Of a DNA stretch of 64,000 nucleotides, positions 33,613-41,923 are shown piece by piece. Below the pieces are notes generated by a model, which was not told the origin of the DNA, made no database searches, and saw only the letters and a program-made list of their open reading frames with translations. The stretch covers positions 1 through 64,000 of the forward strand of contig NZ_VSRL01000017.1 of assembly GCF_012184385.1 (NCBI RefSeq). The letters are read 5' to 3'. The stretch comes from Lentzea indica (GTDB lineage: Bacteria > Actinomycetota > Actinomycetes > Mycobacteriales > Pseudonocardiaceae). Numbering within the stretch: position 1 is the stretch's first letter; each line of letters begins with the position of its first letter. A program made the translations under genes and the position numbers.

Positions 33613-33621
33613 TGCAGGCCA

Positions 33622-35478
33622 CTACAGAAGCCCGTTGAGCCGGACGAACAGCGCCTGGAAGCGCAGACGGGAGGGCTCGTCGACCTCGTCGGGAAGCGTG
33701 CCGGGCGAGCGCATGAGGTGGTTTGCCGGTTGGTAGTGGTCGTAGCGGTGACCGAGTACGGCCTCCACCTGCTTAACGATTCGGCCGCCACCGCTGAGCT
33801 GGGACGGCGTGAAGGTGCCCACCCCGGACTCCTTCAGCAGCTTTAGGTACCAGTCGACCTCGAAGAGGTCCTCGATGTCGGCTTCGCCGGTGCCGGTCAC
33901 CTCGGTCAGGTGGACCAGCCGCTTCGTGTCGATGAGGCCCTTGGACGCCAGTTGGGCGATGCGCTGGTTGCCGTTGGCCGCGACGTCCATCAGCACGGCC
34001 ACGTTCAGGTCACTGCCGCCCAGCAGGGACACGAATGCCGGCACCTTGTCGAGCCCGCCGACGGGTGTGATCGTCCACTGCGGGTCGAGGGGTGTGCCTC
34101 CGGCTTGCCGGACGACCTCGCTCATCACGGTCAGGTACACGACGTCCGATGGGCCCTCGACGAGCAGTTGGTGCGGGCTGATCACGAGCGTCTGCGTCAT
34201 GTCGACACCGATGGCGCCGAGCAAGGGGAAGACCGTGTCGGCACGGGCAGCCCACACGTTGTCGCTCACCTTGGTGCCCTCATCGCCGACATCCTCGACG
34301 GTGCGGCACCGGTCGAGCTTGTTCTTTTGGATCATGAACAAGGAATGGGTGGTGTAGATGACCTGGTGGTGGGGCGCCAGCCGGTCTTCGATGTAGCGCA
34401 GCAGGTCGTCCTGAGCCTTCGCGTGGAGATTCAGTCCCGGCTCGTCGAGCAGGATGATCCTGCGGGCAGTGCCCGAGCCGAACTCGGAGAAGGCCGCGAG
34501 GAACGAGAAGAACCACAGGAAGCCCTTCGACCGCCCCTCGACCGGCAGGGTCACCCGATGCCGCTGGTTCTTGATCCGGACGTGCAGCCATGGCTCGCGG
34601 TGCGGTGGGTTCTGCGGGTTTGGCCTGAACTCGATGTCGAGCTCGACGGTCAGGTCCGGGTTCTGGGTCCAGTACTCGAGCAGCTGGTCGGTGAGCTCGT
34701 TGGCTGCGGCCTCGAGGGCGGCCTTGCGGCTCTCGTAGGACTCTTCAGTGAACTCGGCGGTGTCCACCCCGGCGAGACGCAGGAGCGAGAGCGCAGTGCG
34801 TTCCTCGGGACGCAGGTCGCGCTCGGGAACTTGCTGCAGCCGGTCGATCGAGACGGTTCCCGGCAGCACGTTGTACTCGTCGAAGTACTGGAACTGGGGC
34901 ATTCGTGCTTCGAGCAGGCCCCAAGCCTCCTCCTCGAGCGTTCGGCCGCCGAGGTTGTCAGCCACGGTCACGGCTGCCTCGGCAGCGGTGTCCGCGCGGA
35001 GAGCGTCAACAAGTTCCGTGACGGTGGTCGCCGCCGCGTAGGGACTGGGATCGAGGCCCGCTTTGGCGACTAGATGGCGTGCCGCCGCCAGTTCATCGAA
35101 GAAGGCGATGCGGTACAGCTTGGAGTCGTTGTACTTGCGGTACAAGGTGATCCGCTCACTAGTCAGCGCTTCAGGCCCAAGAACCTCGGTGACCGCCGTG
35201 ACATCGTCCGCGTCGAGCTGGAAAGTCATCCTGATGGGCTGAGCCGTGGAGATCTTGTCTTTGTCGCGCGACCGGTAGCGCCGAGGGTAGTCCCGTAGGT
35301 CCTCGAACGTGGTGATGTGTCCGCTCGACAACGGGTTGAGGCGGTACAAGGCCTCGAGCACGGCGGTCTTTCCGGACTCGTTCTTACCGACAAGAGCGGT
35401 GACGTCGCTGTTCAGCGTGAACTCGGTTGAGTCCGTGGCGCTCTTGAAGGTGGCGACGCGGGCAGACAGCAGCTGCAT
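33622..35478 (-). CDS. OLD-family ATPase/TOPRIM endonuclease (solitary)
   Basis: The 618-aa protein begins with an ABC/SMC-type ATPase: Walker A GKNESGKT at residues 31-38, signature-like VEGRSKGFLW near 313-322, and Walker B LLDEPG at 343-348, followed by TTHS. It ends with a TOPRIM nuclease domain (LLVEGPSDVVYL, ~438-449, and VLMDVAANG). This is the overcoming-lysogenization-defect architecture shared with GajA. No GajB/UvrD helicase or reverse transcriptase gene is adjacent, so it is best called a class 1-like solitary OLD nuclease with a probable anti-phage role. It is co-oriented with the CBASS operon, 310 bp downstream of its effector. Confidence 0.87.
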   Translation of the reverse strand: MQLLSARVATFKSATDSTEFTLNSDVTALVGKNESGKTAVLEALYRLNPLSSGHITTFEDLRDYPRRYRSRDKDKISTAQPIRMTFQLDADDVTAVTEVLGPEALTSERITLYRKYNDSKLYRIAFFDELAAARHLVAKAGLDPSPYAAATTVTELVDALRADTAAEAAVTVADNLGGRTLEEEAWGLLEARMPQFQYFDEYNVLPGTVSIDRLQQVPERDLRPEERTALSLLRLAGVDTAEFTEESYESRKAALEAAANELTDQLLEYWTQNPDLTVELDIEFRPNPQNPPHREPWLHVRIKNQRHRVTLPVEGRSKGFLWFFSFLAAFSEFGSGTARRIILLDEPGLNLHAKAQDDLLRYIEDRLAPHHQVIYTTHSLFMIQKNKLDRCRTVEDVGDEGTKVSDNVWAARADTVFPLLGAIGVDMTQTLVISPHQLLVEGPSDVVYLTVMSEVVRQAGGTPLDPQWTITPVGGLDKVPAFVSLLGGSDLNVAVLMDVAANGNQRIAQLASKGLIDTKRLVHLTEVTGTGEADIEDLFEVDWYLKLLKESGVGTFTPSQLSGGGRIVKQVEAVLGHRYDHYQPANHLMRSPGTLPDEVDEPSRLRFQALFVRLNGLL

Positions 35479-35787
35479 CTATGTGTTCTCCCTGATGCGG
35501 TATCGACGATGCTGCCCCGAACAGCGGAGGCAACGCTACGCCTGCTACCTCTCCCGTGCGCGCCAATTCTGGGCGTGTCGTGAGCGGTTTCCGCCGTCCG
35601 GTAACGGAAACCACCCAACTGCATGACCTCGGTGCAGGCCCAACCAGAGATCAGTCCATCCGACCCGACGAGATCCTTGGCTCCGGTGGGACGGGTGTTG
35701 GATGCACCTTGCGGGCACACAACCTCGGACTGGCGACCGGTGGGGCGGTCGGACGTGTGTGTCGCTAGGGGGCGCCAGTTCTACGTA
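35479..35787. other. Non-coding gap between CBASS effector and OLD gene
   Basis: No coding frame of convincing composition was seen in these 309 bp. A 7-1-7 palindrome, CTACGTACTACGTAG, overlaps the effector stop (35781-35795) and may act as a weak terminator hairpin. An AGGGAGAA ribosome-binding region precedes the OLD ATG, and the OLD promoter should lie here. Confidence 0.5.
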
Positions 35788-36756
35788 CTACGTAGGTGGA
35801 GTCGTGTGTTCAGCGAGTCGGGCACGGTGGCCTTCGGCTGTGTCGCCGAAGTCCCGCTCGTCGTCATCGCGGAAGCGCTTGTAGAACCACTCGGGCACTC
35901 GGGTGGGTTCGAGGCGTGTGCGGAACACGCCGTCCTGCACGTCGCGGGCCACGCCGCGCAGGCGATGCCACTCGTCCTCGGGGATGAGGCCGGGGCGCGC
36001 GTTGCGCAGTTCGGCGAGGACGAGCTTTCCCAGGTGTTCGCGTTCGTCTGCGACCTTGCGCTGTCCGGACCAGATCTCGTACGCGATCTGAAACGCGGCG
36101 AGCGAGGGAACGAAGAAGCTGAGCAGCGTGTCCAAGAGGGTGACGTTCGGGACGATCAGACAGATGACCACACCGAGGACGGTCCACGCGGCCGCCCCCC
36201 AGGCCACGAAACGGCTGTAGCGCCGACGTAGTCTCGCGTCCCAGGCGAGGTTCTGTTCCTGGGAAATGAAGATGTCGTAGGGATGGTGGACCCCGGTGGT
36301 GGGGTCGTACCAGCCGCCGGTGATGCGGCCATCCTTCTCACCACCAACCGGGAGTTTGCGCGCCAGCAGACGAACGTCCTGCTCGGGGATGCGGTCACCA
36401 GCCACAGTGGACCGCCACGGCAGGTCGAACAGGGCGGTGTCGAACATCTCCTGGAGAGTCGCACCCTCCTTGGCCGTGCGCGCGGCTTTGCTTTTGAGCC
36501 ACAACACGGACAAGAGGAACGAGGCCACGCCGATCACGGACATGATCGCCCGGCCGTGGCCGATCAGGGTGACCAGGACGCCGCCGAGGGCGATGATGAT
36601 CGGAGCGTTGACCCGCATGGCTTCCAGGCGTTGTCCTACAACGTGGCTTGCCGCCGCCGCTCGTTGCACGAGCACCATGTCGTCGTCGAGCTGACGCTCG
36701 TGGATCGCGCGGGGCGGCACGCCTCGGAAACCCTCGGGGTTGGTGGCGAGGTTCAC
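35788..36756 (-). CDS. CBASS effector: S-4TM-family pore-forming membrane protein
   Basis: GTG 36756 overlaps the CD-NTase stop by 4 bp (GTGA); the open frame beyond it is a shadow. The 322-aa protein has two pairs of helices (APIIIALGGVLVTLIG / IMSVIGVASFLLSVLWL and FVAWGAAAWTVLGVVICLIV / LLDTLLSFFVPSLAAFQIAY). They are separated by a cytoplasmic stretch with LQEMFDTALFDLPWRS and YDIFISQEQNLAWD, the pattern of S-4TM putative pore-forming effectors. It should open or disrupt the membrane when it senses the cyclic nucleotide made by the adjacent CD-NTase. Role follows family knowledge and operon position; ligand unknown. Confidence 0.82.
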   Translation of the reverse strand: MNLATNPEGFRGVPPRAIHERQLDDDMVLVQRAAAASHVVGQRLEAMRVNAPIIIALGGVLVTLIGHGRAIMSVIGVASFLLSVLWLKSKAARTAKEGATLQEMFDTALFDLPWRSTVAGDRIPEQDVRLLARKLPVGGEKDGRITGGWYDPTTGVHHPYDIFISQEQNLAWDARLRRRYSRFVAWGAAAWTVLGVVICLIVPNVTLLDTLLSFFVPSLAAFQIAYEIWSGQRKVADEREHLGKLVLAELRNARPGLIPEDEWHRLRGVARDVQDGVFRTRLEPTRVPEWFYKRFRDDDERDFGDTAEGHRARLAEHTTPPT

Positions 36757-37619
36757 GGCCTGGTCATCCTGTTCCCGAACAGCTTCTTCCACTCGTCGTA
36801 GGCGGCGCGTTCCTCGCCGTCGTCCTCCAGATCCACCGCTCGTTCGGCGATGGCGCGGGCTCCGTCGAGCGAGGACGCCGCGGCGATCTTCTCGCTGATG
36901 GTCATGACGCCGTTGACGTCGCCGCCCAGTTCGGCCGGATCCTGCCACTCGTCGTGGATGCGCTCCGCGGCGGTGGCCAGGAAGAGCACGATCTCGTCCT
37001 GATACCGGCCGAACGGCGTCTTCACCAGGGACATGGCCATGACCTCGAGCAGGAACGAGGGCGACACCGGCTCACCGAGCTCGCGGTTGATACCCTTGAT
37101 CATCTTCACGAACGGCACGTACTTGCCGTCGCAGTCGGAGTTCTTCGCGATGCTGAGCTCGTGGTGAACCTTGGGGTTGGTCGCGATCCAGCTCCCGGCG
37201 GAGGGGTCGGGAATGAAGTAGCCACCGTCCTCGCGCTTGAAGGCGGGGACCACATCGACCGACATGACCTCGTCGTCGGACCCGTAGGGGATCACGACAG
37301 CCATCCCGTCCTGCTCGGCGGCGCCCCACTTCTCCTGGAGGAGCCTTTCCAGGGCGTCGATGACCTGGTTGGGGCTTTGGTTTCGATACCCGGCCTGTGC
37401 GCCGTCTGCGTCCAGGACGACGAAGATGTCGACATCCTTAAGCTTCTTCGTCTTGGTGTCGCGCCGGTAGCTGCCGGTCAGGAAGTCGTCGGCGAGGTCC
37501 CAGTGCGACCTGACGAAGTCGCGAATGGCCACGTGGCGTGACGCCGCCTGTATCTGCTCGGTCGTGGTGATCTCGAGGTTGTGCTTCAGGTTGACGAAGG
37601 CGTCGTCGACGTAACCCAT
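36753..37619 (-). CDS. CBASS CD-NTase (SMODS-type cyclic oligonucleotide synthase)
   Basis: The 288-aa protein has the nucleotidyltransferase motif GSYRRDT with G49/S50, the catalytic acids D62 and D64 (KDVDIFVVLD) and the third acid D122 (SVDVVPAF). A helical C-terminal domain contains PFVKMIKGINRELGEPVSP and SFLLEVMAM. It should make a cyclic di- or trinucleotide alarm signal on phage infection. It lies between the HORMA gene (15 bp upstream) and the effector (overlapping downstream). Association with HORMA and TRIP13 suggests clade C or D, but the clade cannot be fixed by eye. Confidence 0.93.
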   Translation of the reverse strand: MGYVDDAFVNLKHNLEITTTEQIQAASRHVAIRDFVRSHWDLADDFLTGSYRRDTKTKKLKDVDIFVVLDADGAQAGYRNQSPNQVIDALERLLQEKWGAAEQDGMAVVIPYGSDDEVMSVDVVPAFKREDGGYFIPDPSAGSWIATNPKVHHELSIAKNSDCDGKYVPFVKMIKGINRELGEPVSPSFLLEVMAMSLVKTPFGRYQDEIVLFLATAAERIHDEWQDPAELGGDVNGVMTISEKIAAASSLDGARAIAERAVDLEDDGEERAAYDEWKKLFGNRMTRP

Positions 37620-37634
37620 GTCCGTGTCCCGATT

Positions 37635-38138
37635 TCAGTTGTAGAGGTAGCGCATGCCGGCGGAGGCGTGTGGCGCCGAGCCGAGGGTGCCGAAGGCGAT
37701 GCTGCGCAGACCCTGGGTTCCGGCGAGCTGTCCGGTGCCCCAGCCCGGTTGCGGTGTGCGGGGCTTCTTGAAGGTGCAGAAGAGCTGGAAGGTGGTGCCT
37801 GCCGGCACGCGGTCGAGCTTGGCCAGGAACCGGGCCAGGCGTGCCTGGGAGGCGGTGAACGCGGCGTCGCCGTCCCCGGAAGCGTGGTAGGAGACCGGGA
37901 ACTCGATCATCGGTGCCACGATGCCCGAGGGCTGGTGGCACTCGACCACGACGGAGCCGAGGGACTCCTCGATGATCCACGCCTTGATGGCGTTCTCGGT
38001 GATCACCCAGTCGCGCGTCAAGCTGGCGGTGTTGATCCCGAGGTCCGCGAGGATGCCTGAAATCGTGCCGAGAATGACGTCGGTCAGGTGGGTCGCGGTG
38101 TGCGTACGGGTGTAGCTGTAGGTGTGGGTTGACGTCAT
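37635..38138 (-). CDS. cap7: CBASS HORMA-domain protein (Cap7-like)
   Basis: The 167-aa protein matches the bacterial HORMA-1 pattern. It has an N-terminal THTYSYTRTHTATHLTDVIL helix, DWVITENAIKAWIIEESL, VVVECHQPSG, GDAAFTASQARLARF and the C-terminal safety-belt end LRSIAFGTLGSAPHASAGMR. In type III CBASS the closed HORMA binds and activates the CD-NTase, and the TRIP13-like ATPase disassembles the complex. Its ATG overlaps the upstream gene stop (ATGA). Assignment is strong from motif and context. Confidence 0.88.
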   Translation of the reverse strand: MTSTHTYSYTRTHTATHLTDVILGTISGILADLGINTASLTRDWVITENAIKAWIIEESLGSVVVECHQPSGIVAPMIEFPVSYHASGDGDAAFTASQARLARFLAKLDRVPAGTTFQLFCTFKKPRTPQPGWGTGQLAGTQGLRSIAFGTLGSAPHASAGMRYLYN

Positions 38139-38614
38139 CGCTGCTGCACCGCCCGTCGCAGGGCTTCGCGATCGATCAGAGGACCGGCACTCGCCGACTT
38201 GGCCTCAGCAGCCGGCGCAGTTTCGTCGGACAACCGGGCGTGGGCGTCGGCTGCGGCCTTCACCTGCTCCTGCAGCGGGACTGGCGAAGGCAGATAGATC
38301 ATGAAGCTGTCGGCGTCAGCCGCACCGGGCACGGGGTTGAGGTTCTCCTCCAAGGTCAATGCCGCCGTGCCCGACACCGTCGTGATCTCGCAGTGCACCT
38401 TGCCGGCGACCAATGTGACCGGGTGCCGCCGCAGATGCCCTCCCGCGACCAACATTCGGCCGACCGGCTCGGCCGCTGCCATGGCTTGAGCTGCTTCCTC
38501 GCGGGACAGCCCCGCGGATTGCGCCACTGTGTCCGCCACGAGGTCCGTGATCACGGTCCAGGTGGCACTGGCGCTACGTACCGGAGCTGCCGCGATCTCC
38601 CTAGTCCGGCGCAC
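38135..38614 (-). CDS. CBASS accessory protein, candidate second HORMA/closure-motif partner
   Basis: The 159-aa protein starts at GTG 38614, inside the end of the TRIP13-like gene, and overlaps the HORMA gene by 4 bp. It has a helical N-terminus (SATWTVITDLVADTVAQSAG), a beta-rich middle (GHLRRHPVTLVAGKVHCEIT, FMIYLPSPVP) and a charged, low-complexity C-terminal tail. Type III CBASS operons often encode a second HORMA-like protein (Cap8) or a peptide donor at this place. I cannot confirm the fold from sequence, so the role is inferred from position only. Confidence 0.65.
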   Translation of the reverse strand: MRRTREIAAAPVRSASATWTVITDLVADTVAQSAGLSREEAAQAMAAAEPVGRMLVAGGHLRRHPVTLVAGKVHCEITTVSGTAALTLEENLNPVPGAADADSFMIYLPSPVPLQEQVKAAADAHARLSDETAPAAEAKSASAGPLIDREALRRAVQQR

Positions 38615-39506
38615 TGGTCACCTCCTGCTGGTCGATTTCCGCGACCGCGTTGCGGACCGCGAGTGACAGGTCGTGTTCGGTGAGGCTCTCGGGGTCGAGG
38701 ACGGTGTCCAGCCGTTGGGCCATGGCCTCGAAAACCGCTTTGCGAGCGCGTCGGCCGTCCAGCCCGCGAGCGGTTTCGGCGATGCGGCCGATCGCGGGGG
38801 AGGTCGCCAGTTCCCCGAGGCCCGGGTAGATGTCCACGAGGGCGAGCAGCGTTCCGGCGAAGATCTCCCGCAACGCCTCCGGCTCGGGCAGAGGTACGAG
38901 GATCGCCGCGTCGGAACGTGAGAGGAACGCGTCGTCGAGCGCCGAGGTGAAGTTGCTGGTCGCGACGAAGAACAGGTGTGGGTGCGCCGTGGCGTTGTGG
39001 TCCAGGGCGGTGAGTACGGCGTCGGTGGCGCGGTGGACGTCGGCCGGGTTGGCTGACAGCGAGGCCGCAGATCGGGCAACCGCCATCGACTCGACTTCGT
39101 CCAGGATCACCACCGTCGCCATGCCGTCCGCGGCGAGGCCGGGCACGTATTCGCCGAGGAGCTCGCTGACCCGTTGCTGCGACTGCCCGTGCTCGGCACT
39201 CATCAGCCCGTGAGGGTTGATCTCGATCCTTCGGACCCTGCGTCCGGGAACGTACTGGGCGACCTGCGCGGGAAGTCCTCGCGCGAGGGTCGTCTTGCCG
39301 GTGCCGGGTAGGCCGTACAGCGTGCACAGCCCGTGCAAGGCCGTAACGGTGAACGGCAGCTCAGGGCGGACCAGCAGCGACAGCAGGGTCTGGTTGCGGA
39401 GCCGCTCCTTGACGCTCATTGGCGTCACGATGGCATCCCACAAGGCGTTCTCGGCCGAGTCGGCACCGATCACGTCGTCCGACAGCACGCACTCCTGAAC
39501 CTTCAA
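38601..39506 (-). CDS. cap6: CBASS TRIP13/Pch2-like AAA+ ATPase (Cap6-like)
   Basis: The 301-aa AAA+ protein has Walker A GLPGTGKT (65-72), the Pch2-type INPHGLMSAEHGQSQQRV, Walker B VVILDEVES (D136, E137) followed by the TRIP13-like AVARSAASLSANPADVHRAT, and a sensor/Arg-finger region ATSNFTSALDDAFLSRSDAA. TRIP13-like ATPases remodel HORMA proteins to reset CD-NTase activity. It is the first gene of the operon, starting at TTG 39506 after GGAG. Promoter in the 230-bp divergent gap shared with the HTH/ImmA gene. Confidence 0.9.
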   Translation of the reverse strand: MKVQECVLSDDVIGADSAENALWDAIVTPMSVKERLRNQTLLSLLVRPELPFTVTALHGLCTLYGLPGTGKTTLARGLPAQVAQYVPGRRVRRIEINPHGLMSAEHGQSQQRVSELLGEYVPGLAADGMATVVILDEVESMAVARSAASLSANPADVHRATDAVLTALDHNATAHPHLFFVATSNFTSALDDAFLSRSDAAILVPLPEPEALREIFAGTLLALVDIYPGLGELATSPAIGRIAETARGLDGRRARKAVFEAMAQRLDTVLDPESLTEHDLSLAVRNAVAEIDQQEVTSAPD

Positions 39507-39735
39507 CCTCGGCTCCGTTCTAGGCCAGGCGGGGGATGTCCACCTCAGTTTCGCACATGATCTTCCCTGAAGTAGGTAGCATACACACGTGTTCGTTCAG
39601 TACATGTGGCACACTTCATCTGGCGTGTCGGCCACAGACCGACTCGTCAGTAGCCAAGGTGTGCCTAAGATGCGAGCGGAGTGATCAAGATCTGAAACGT
39701 CCGCCTATGCGGGCGCACTGACGCGGAGACGAAAT
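39507..39735. promoter_or_regulatory. Divergent promoter of the CBASS operon and its regulator
   Basis: This 229-bp AT-richer gap separates the CBASS operon (minus) from the HTH/ImmA gene (plus). It contains the palindrome ACACGTGT at 39585-39592 and a TATGCT -10-like box on the minus strand (39574-39582 region). It is the natural operator site for the HTH protein. Confidence 0.5.
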
Positions 39736-40851
39736 GTGAGCGACTGGCAGCTGGACTCCGGCGACATCGCGGCCCTGTTCGACAGGGCACGGCTGCGGCT
39801 CGCACGTGAACTCCGGGGGCTGAGTCAAGTGCAGCTGGCCAAGGAGGCTGGTTCCGTCACCGCGGCCTCGATCAGCCAGTTCGAGAACGGGCACACAAAA
39901 CCCGCATCGTCGACAATGCACCGGCTCGCGGTCGCGCTACGGGTGCCCCTGGCCTTTTTCGCGGCTCCGGCTCGCCCTCCGGCGCAGGAAGAGATCAACG
40001 GGTACTTCCGTAGTCTCAGATCCACCGCCCCCAAGGACCGTCAGCAAGCGCTGGCCCACGTTCATCTCGCGCGGGAACTGACGCTCGAACTCGAGAAGTA
40101 CGTCCGGTTGCCCGAGCTCAACGTGCCGAGGTTCCCCGCGACGGAAGATCAGCCGCTCAGCAGTGCCGATGTCGTGCAGGCCGCGGCGCGGGTGCGCAGC
40201 TACTGGAACGTGCCGCGGGGTCCTGTTGCAGATGTAGTGAGGTTGCTGGAGCAGAACGGCGTTGTCGTCGCCCGATTCCGCGTCAGCATTGAGAAGGTCG
40301 ATGCGTTCTGCGTCGACTTCCCGGATCGGCCGGTGGTGGCGCTCGGGGCGGACAAGGGTCTTCGTGACCGTTCGCGGTTCGACGCGGCTCACGAGTTGGG
40401 TCATCTCGTTCTTCATGGTGCGGACGGCCCGGTAGCCGACAAGGCGACCGAGTCGCAGGCCAACGAGTTCGCAGCGGCGTTCCTCATGCCGGCCGAAGAC
40501 ATAGCGCACGAGCTCCCCGCTCGTCTCGACTGGCCGACGCTGCTTCGCCTGAAGGCCAAGTGGCACGTCTCGCTGGCCGCTCTCCTGGTCAGGGCGAAGA
40601 CGCTCGGTGTCATGAGCGACCACGTCTACGCGCAAGCGTGGAAAGCCTTGTCGGTGCGAGGATGGCGGAAGGTGGAACCTGGTCCTCTGGGCGCCCCCGA
40701 GGCTCCAGTCCTCCTGCAACGCGCCATCGAGGTGATGGAAACAACCGGGGTCTCGTTTGCCGAGTTCATCTGGAGATCCGGCCTTCCAGAAGCGGATGTC
40801 CGCGCGCTGCTTAACCGTGACATTAGCGAGCGGCCGCGCGTGGAGTTCTGA
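39736..40851 (+). CDS. XRE HTH-ImmA/IrrE metallopeptidase fusion, likely CBASS regulator
   Basis: The 371-aa protein has an N-terminal XRE helix-turn-helix (LRGLSQVQLAKEAGSVTAAS, ~26-45). A COG2856-type peptidase domain follows, with HELGH (H219-H223) in DAAHELGHLVLHG and the downstream ESQANEFAAAFLMP zinc ligand. GTG start after GGAGACG. Separate HTH (CapH) and ImmA-like (CapP) proteins are known to control CBASS in response to DNA damage; here both activities are in one chain, divergent to the operon. A general stress regulator is the alternative. Confidence 0.85.
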   Translation: MSDWQLDSGDIAALFDRARLRLARELRGLSQVQLAKEAGSVTAASISQFENGHTKPASSTMHRLAVALRVPLAFFAAPARPPAQEEINGYFRSLRSTAPKDRQQALAHVHLARELTLELEKYVRLPELNVPRFPATEDQPLSSADVVQAAARVRSYWNVPRGPVADVVRLLEQNGVVVARFRVSIEKVDAFCVDFPDRPVVALGADKGLRDRSRFDAAHELGHLVLHGADGPVADKATESQANEFAAAFLMPAEDIAHELPARLDWPTLLRLKAKWHVSLAALLVRAKTLGVMSDHVYAQAWKALSVRGWRKVEPGPLGAPEAPVLLQRAIEVMETTGVSFAEFIWRSGLPEADVRALLNRDISERPRVEF

Positions 40852-41678
40852 ACCCGGTCTCGCGCGACTCCTCATGGTTAGGCTGTTCATCTGCCTTCTG
40901 GCGCGGCATCGTTCGTGCTTGATGCCTCGTACGTCGCCTGCTAAATGGAAGTTTGACGTGGCGGAGCGCAGCGCAAGTCGTCGTATACGCAGGCGGTCTG
41001 CTCGCGCAGTATTCGCGACGGTTGGCCATCACCGAATTATTGAACTGACGAAAGTCTCCGAGGATGATCGCGACCCCAGCTAAGCTGGTTGGCTTTGCGT
41101 TCGACGCGATCTGGTTGTCGTGCGTGGTTGCGGCGGCAACCTCGTGTCCGTGCTGCTAAGAAGAGTGCGATGCAGGTCCTGCTCAACCGTGACCTGTTTG
41201 GGCCTCTATTGCTGCGGCTCTATAGAGGGGTCTCCACGTCCTCATGAATTCGCCGGTTCTCCAGCGGTAGTGCGGAAGACTCGGCCTTCTTGTTGTTGCT
41301 GAACCCGTCGCCCCGCCCGGACGACCTTGACCAACTCGGCGCGACCTCGTTGATGCCTATCGCGCCGAACTTACTGATGTAGTTGTCGAAAGCGCAAGCG
41401 CTAGATCCTGCACTAAATTGGTGCTGCTCGTCGACGAACTTTTTATCATGAATATGGTGCCACTGGACTCTCCGTGTCGTTCGGCGGTGCGATTTTTCTG
41501 CAGTTGCGACGTGGACGGTAGCAATCGTCGTTGACGCCTGACTGGTCTCGTCGAAGGTGGAGATCGGGCCGCAGCAGAGGGGATGGTCGAGTCTGGTCGT
41601 AAAGGCGAGTGTCGACCCGACGCTGTGCCAATGCTTGACATGGTGCGTCCACTGAGGACGCAAAGTTTGATCCACTTT
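40852..41678. other. Gene-free stretch at the right edge of the defence island
   Basis: About 830 bp of lower and uneven GC with no convincing coding frame on either strand. Near 41535-41575 a segment including GTGGAGATCGGG resembles the kamA 3' end again (minus-strand residues PISTFDETSQ versus PISTLGEAGQ), a possible third, highly decayed copy. No tRNA, integrase or att-like core was seen. Confidence 0.5.
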
Positions 41679-41923
41679 GGACTTTCTGGGCCCTTCTGGG
41701 CCCCTTGGCGTCGAGACTTAACGAGGTTCTATGGGGTCTGACCAGGTAAAACATGCCGATGGGGCCGCCTTCGGAGGTTGCTCCGAGAACGGCCCCATCG
41801 TGACCTGTCAGGTCTGGTCGGACCACCACTTCTGGCCGGCTTCGCCGAGCGTGGAGATCGGGTCGTAGTACGGGTAACGGCGGTCCAGCGCCTCCGGGTC
41901 CTCCAGCTCGATCCCGGTGCGGT
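41679..41923 (-). repeat. Right copy of the kamA 3'-end direct repeat (native)
   Basis: The native end of kamA plus its terminator and distal GGGCCC-rich sequence, repeated at 32905-33149 with a constant offset of 8774 bp. The intact gene continues to the right, so this copy is the original and the left one the truncated copy. Confidence 0.92.
41757..41800 (-). terminator. Terminator of kamA
   Basis: An 11-bp stem CGATGGGGCCG (41757-41767) / CGGCCCCATCG (41790-41800) encloses a second stem TCGGAG / CTCCGA with a GTTG loop. It begins 8 nt after the kamA stop on the minus strand. Confidence 0.9.

Noticed and set aside
33622-35478. Gabija system call for the OLD gene
   Set aside because: No UvrD/GajB-like helicase gene is adjacent on either side, so only the OLD family assignment is supported.
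35781-35795. CTACGTACTACGTAG as a fourth BlaI operator
   Set aside because: It overlaps the stop codon of the CBASS effector with no promoter downstream on the plus strand, so a hairpin or chance is more likely.
40852-41756. Search for a tRNA or phage-type attachment site at the island edge
   Set aside because: No cloverleaf-like sequence, no tRNA gene end and no integrase gene were found; only the kamA-end repeat supports an insertion.
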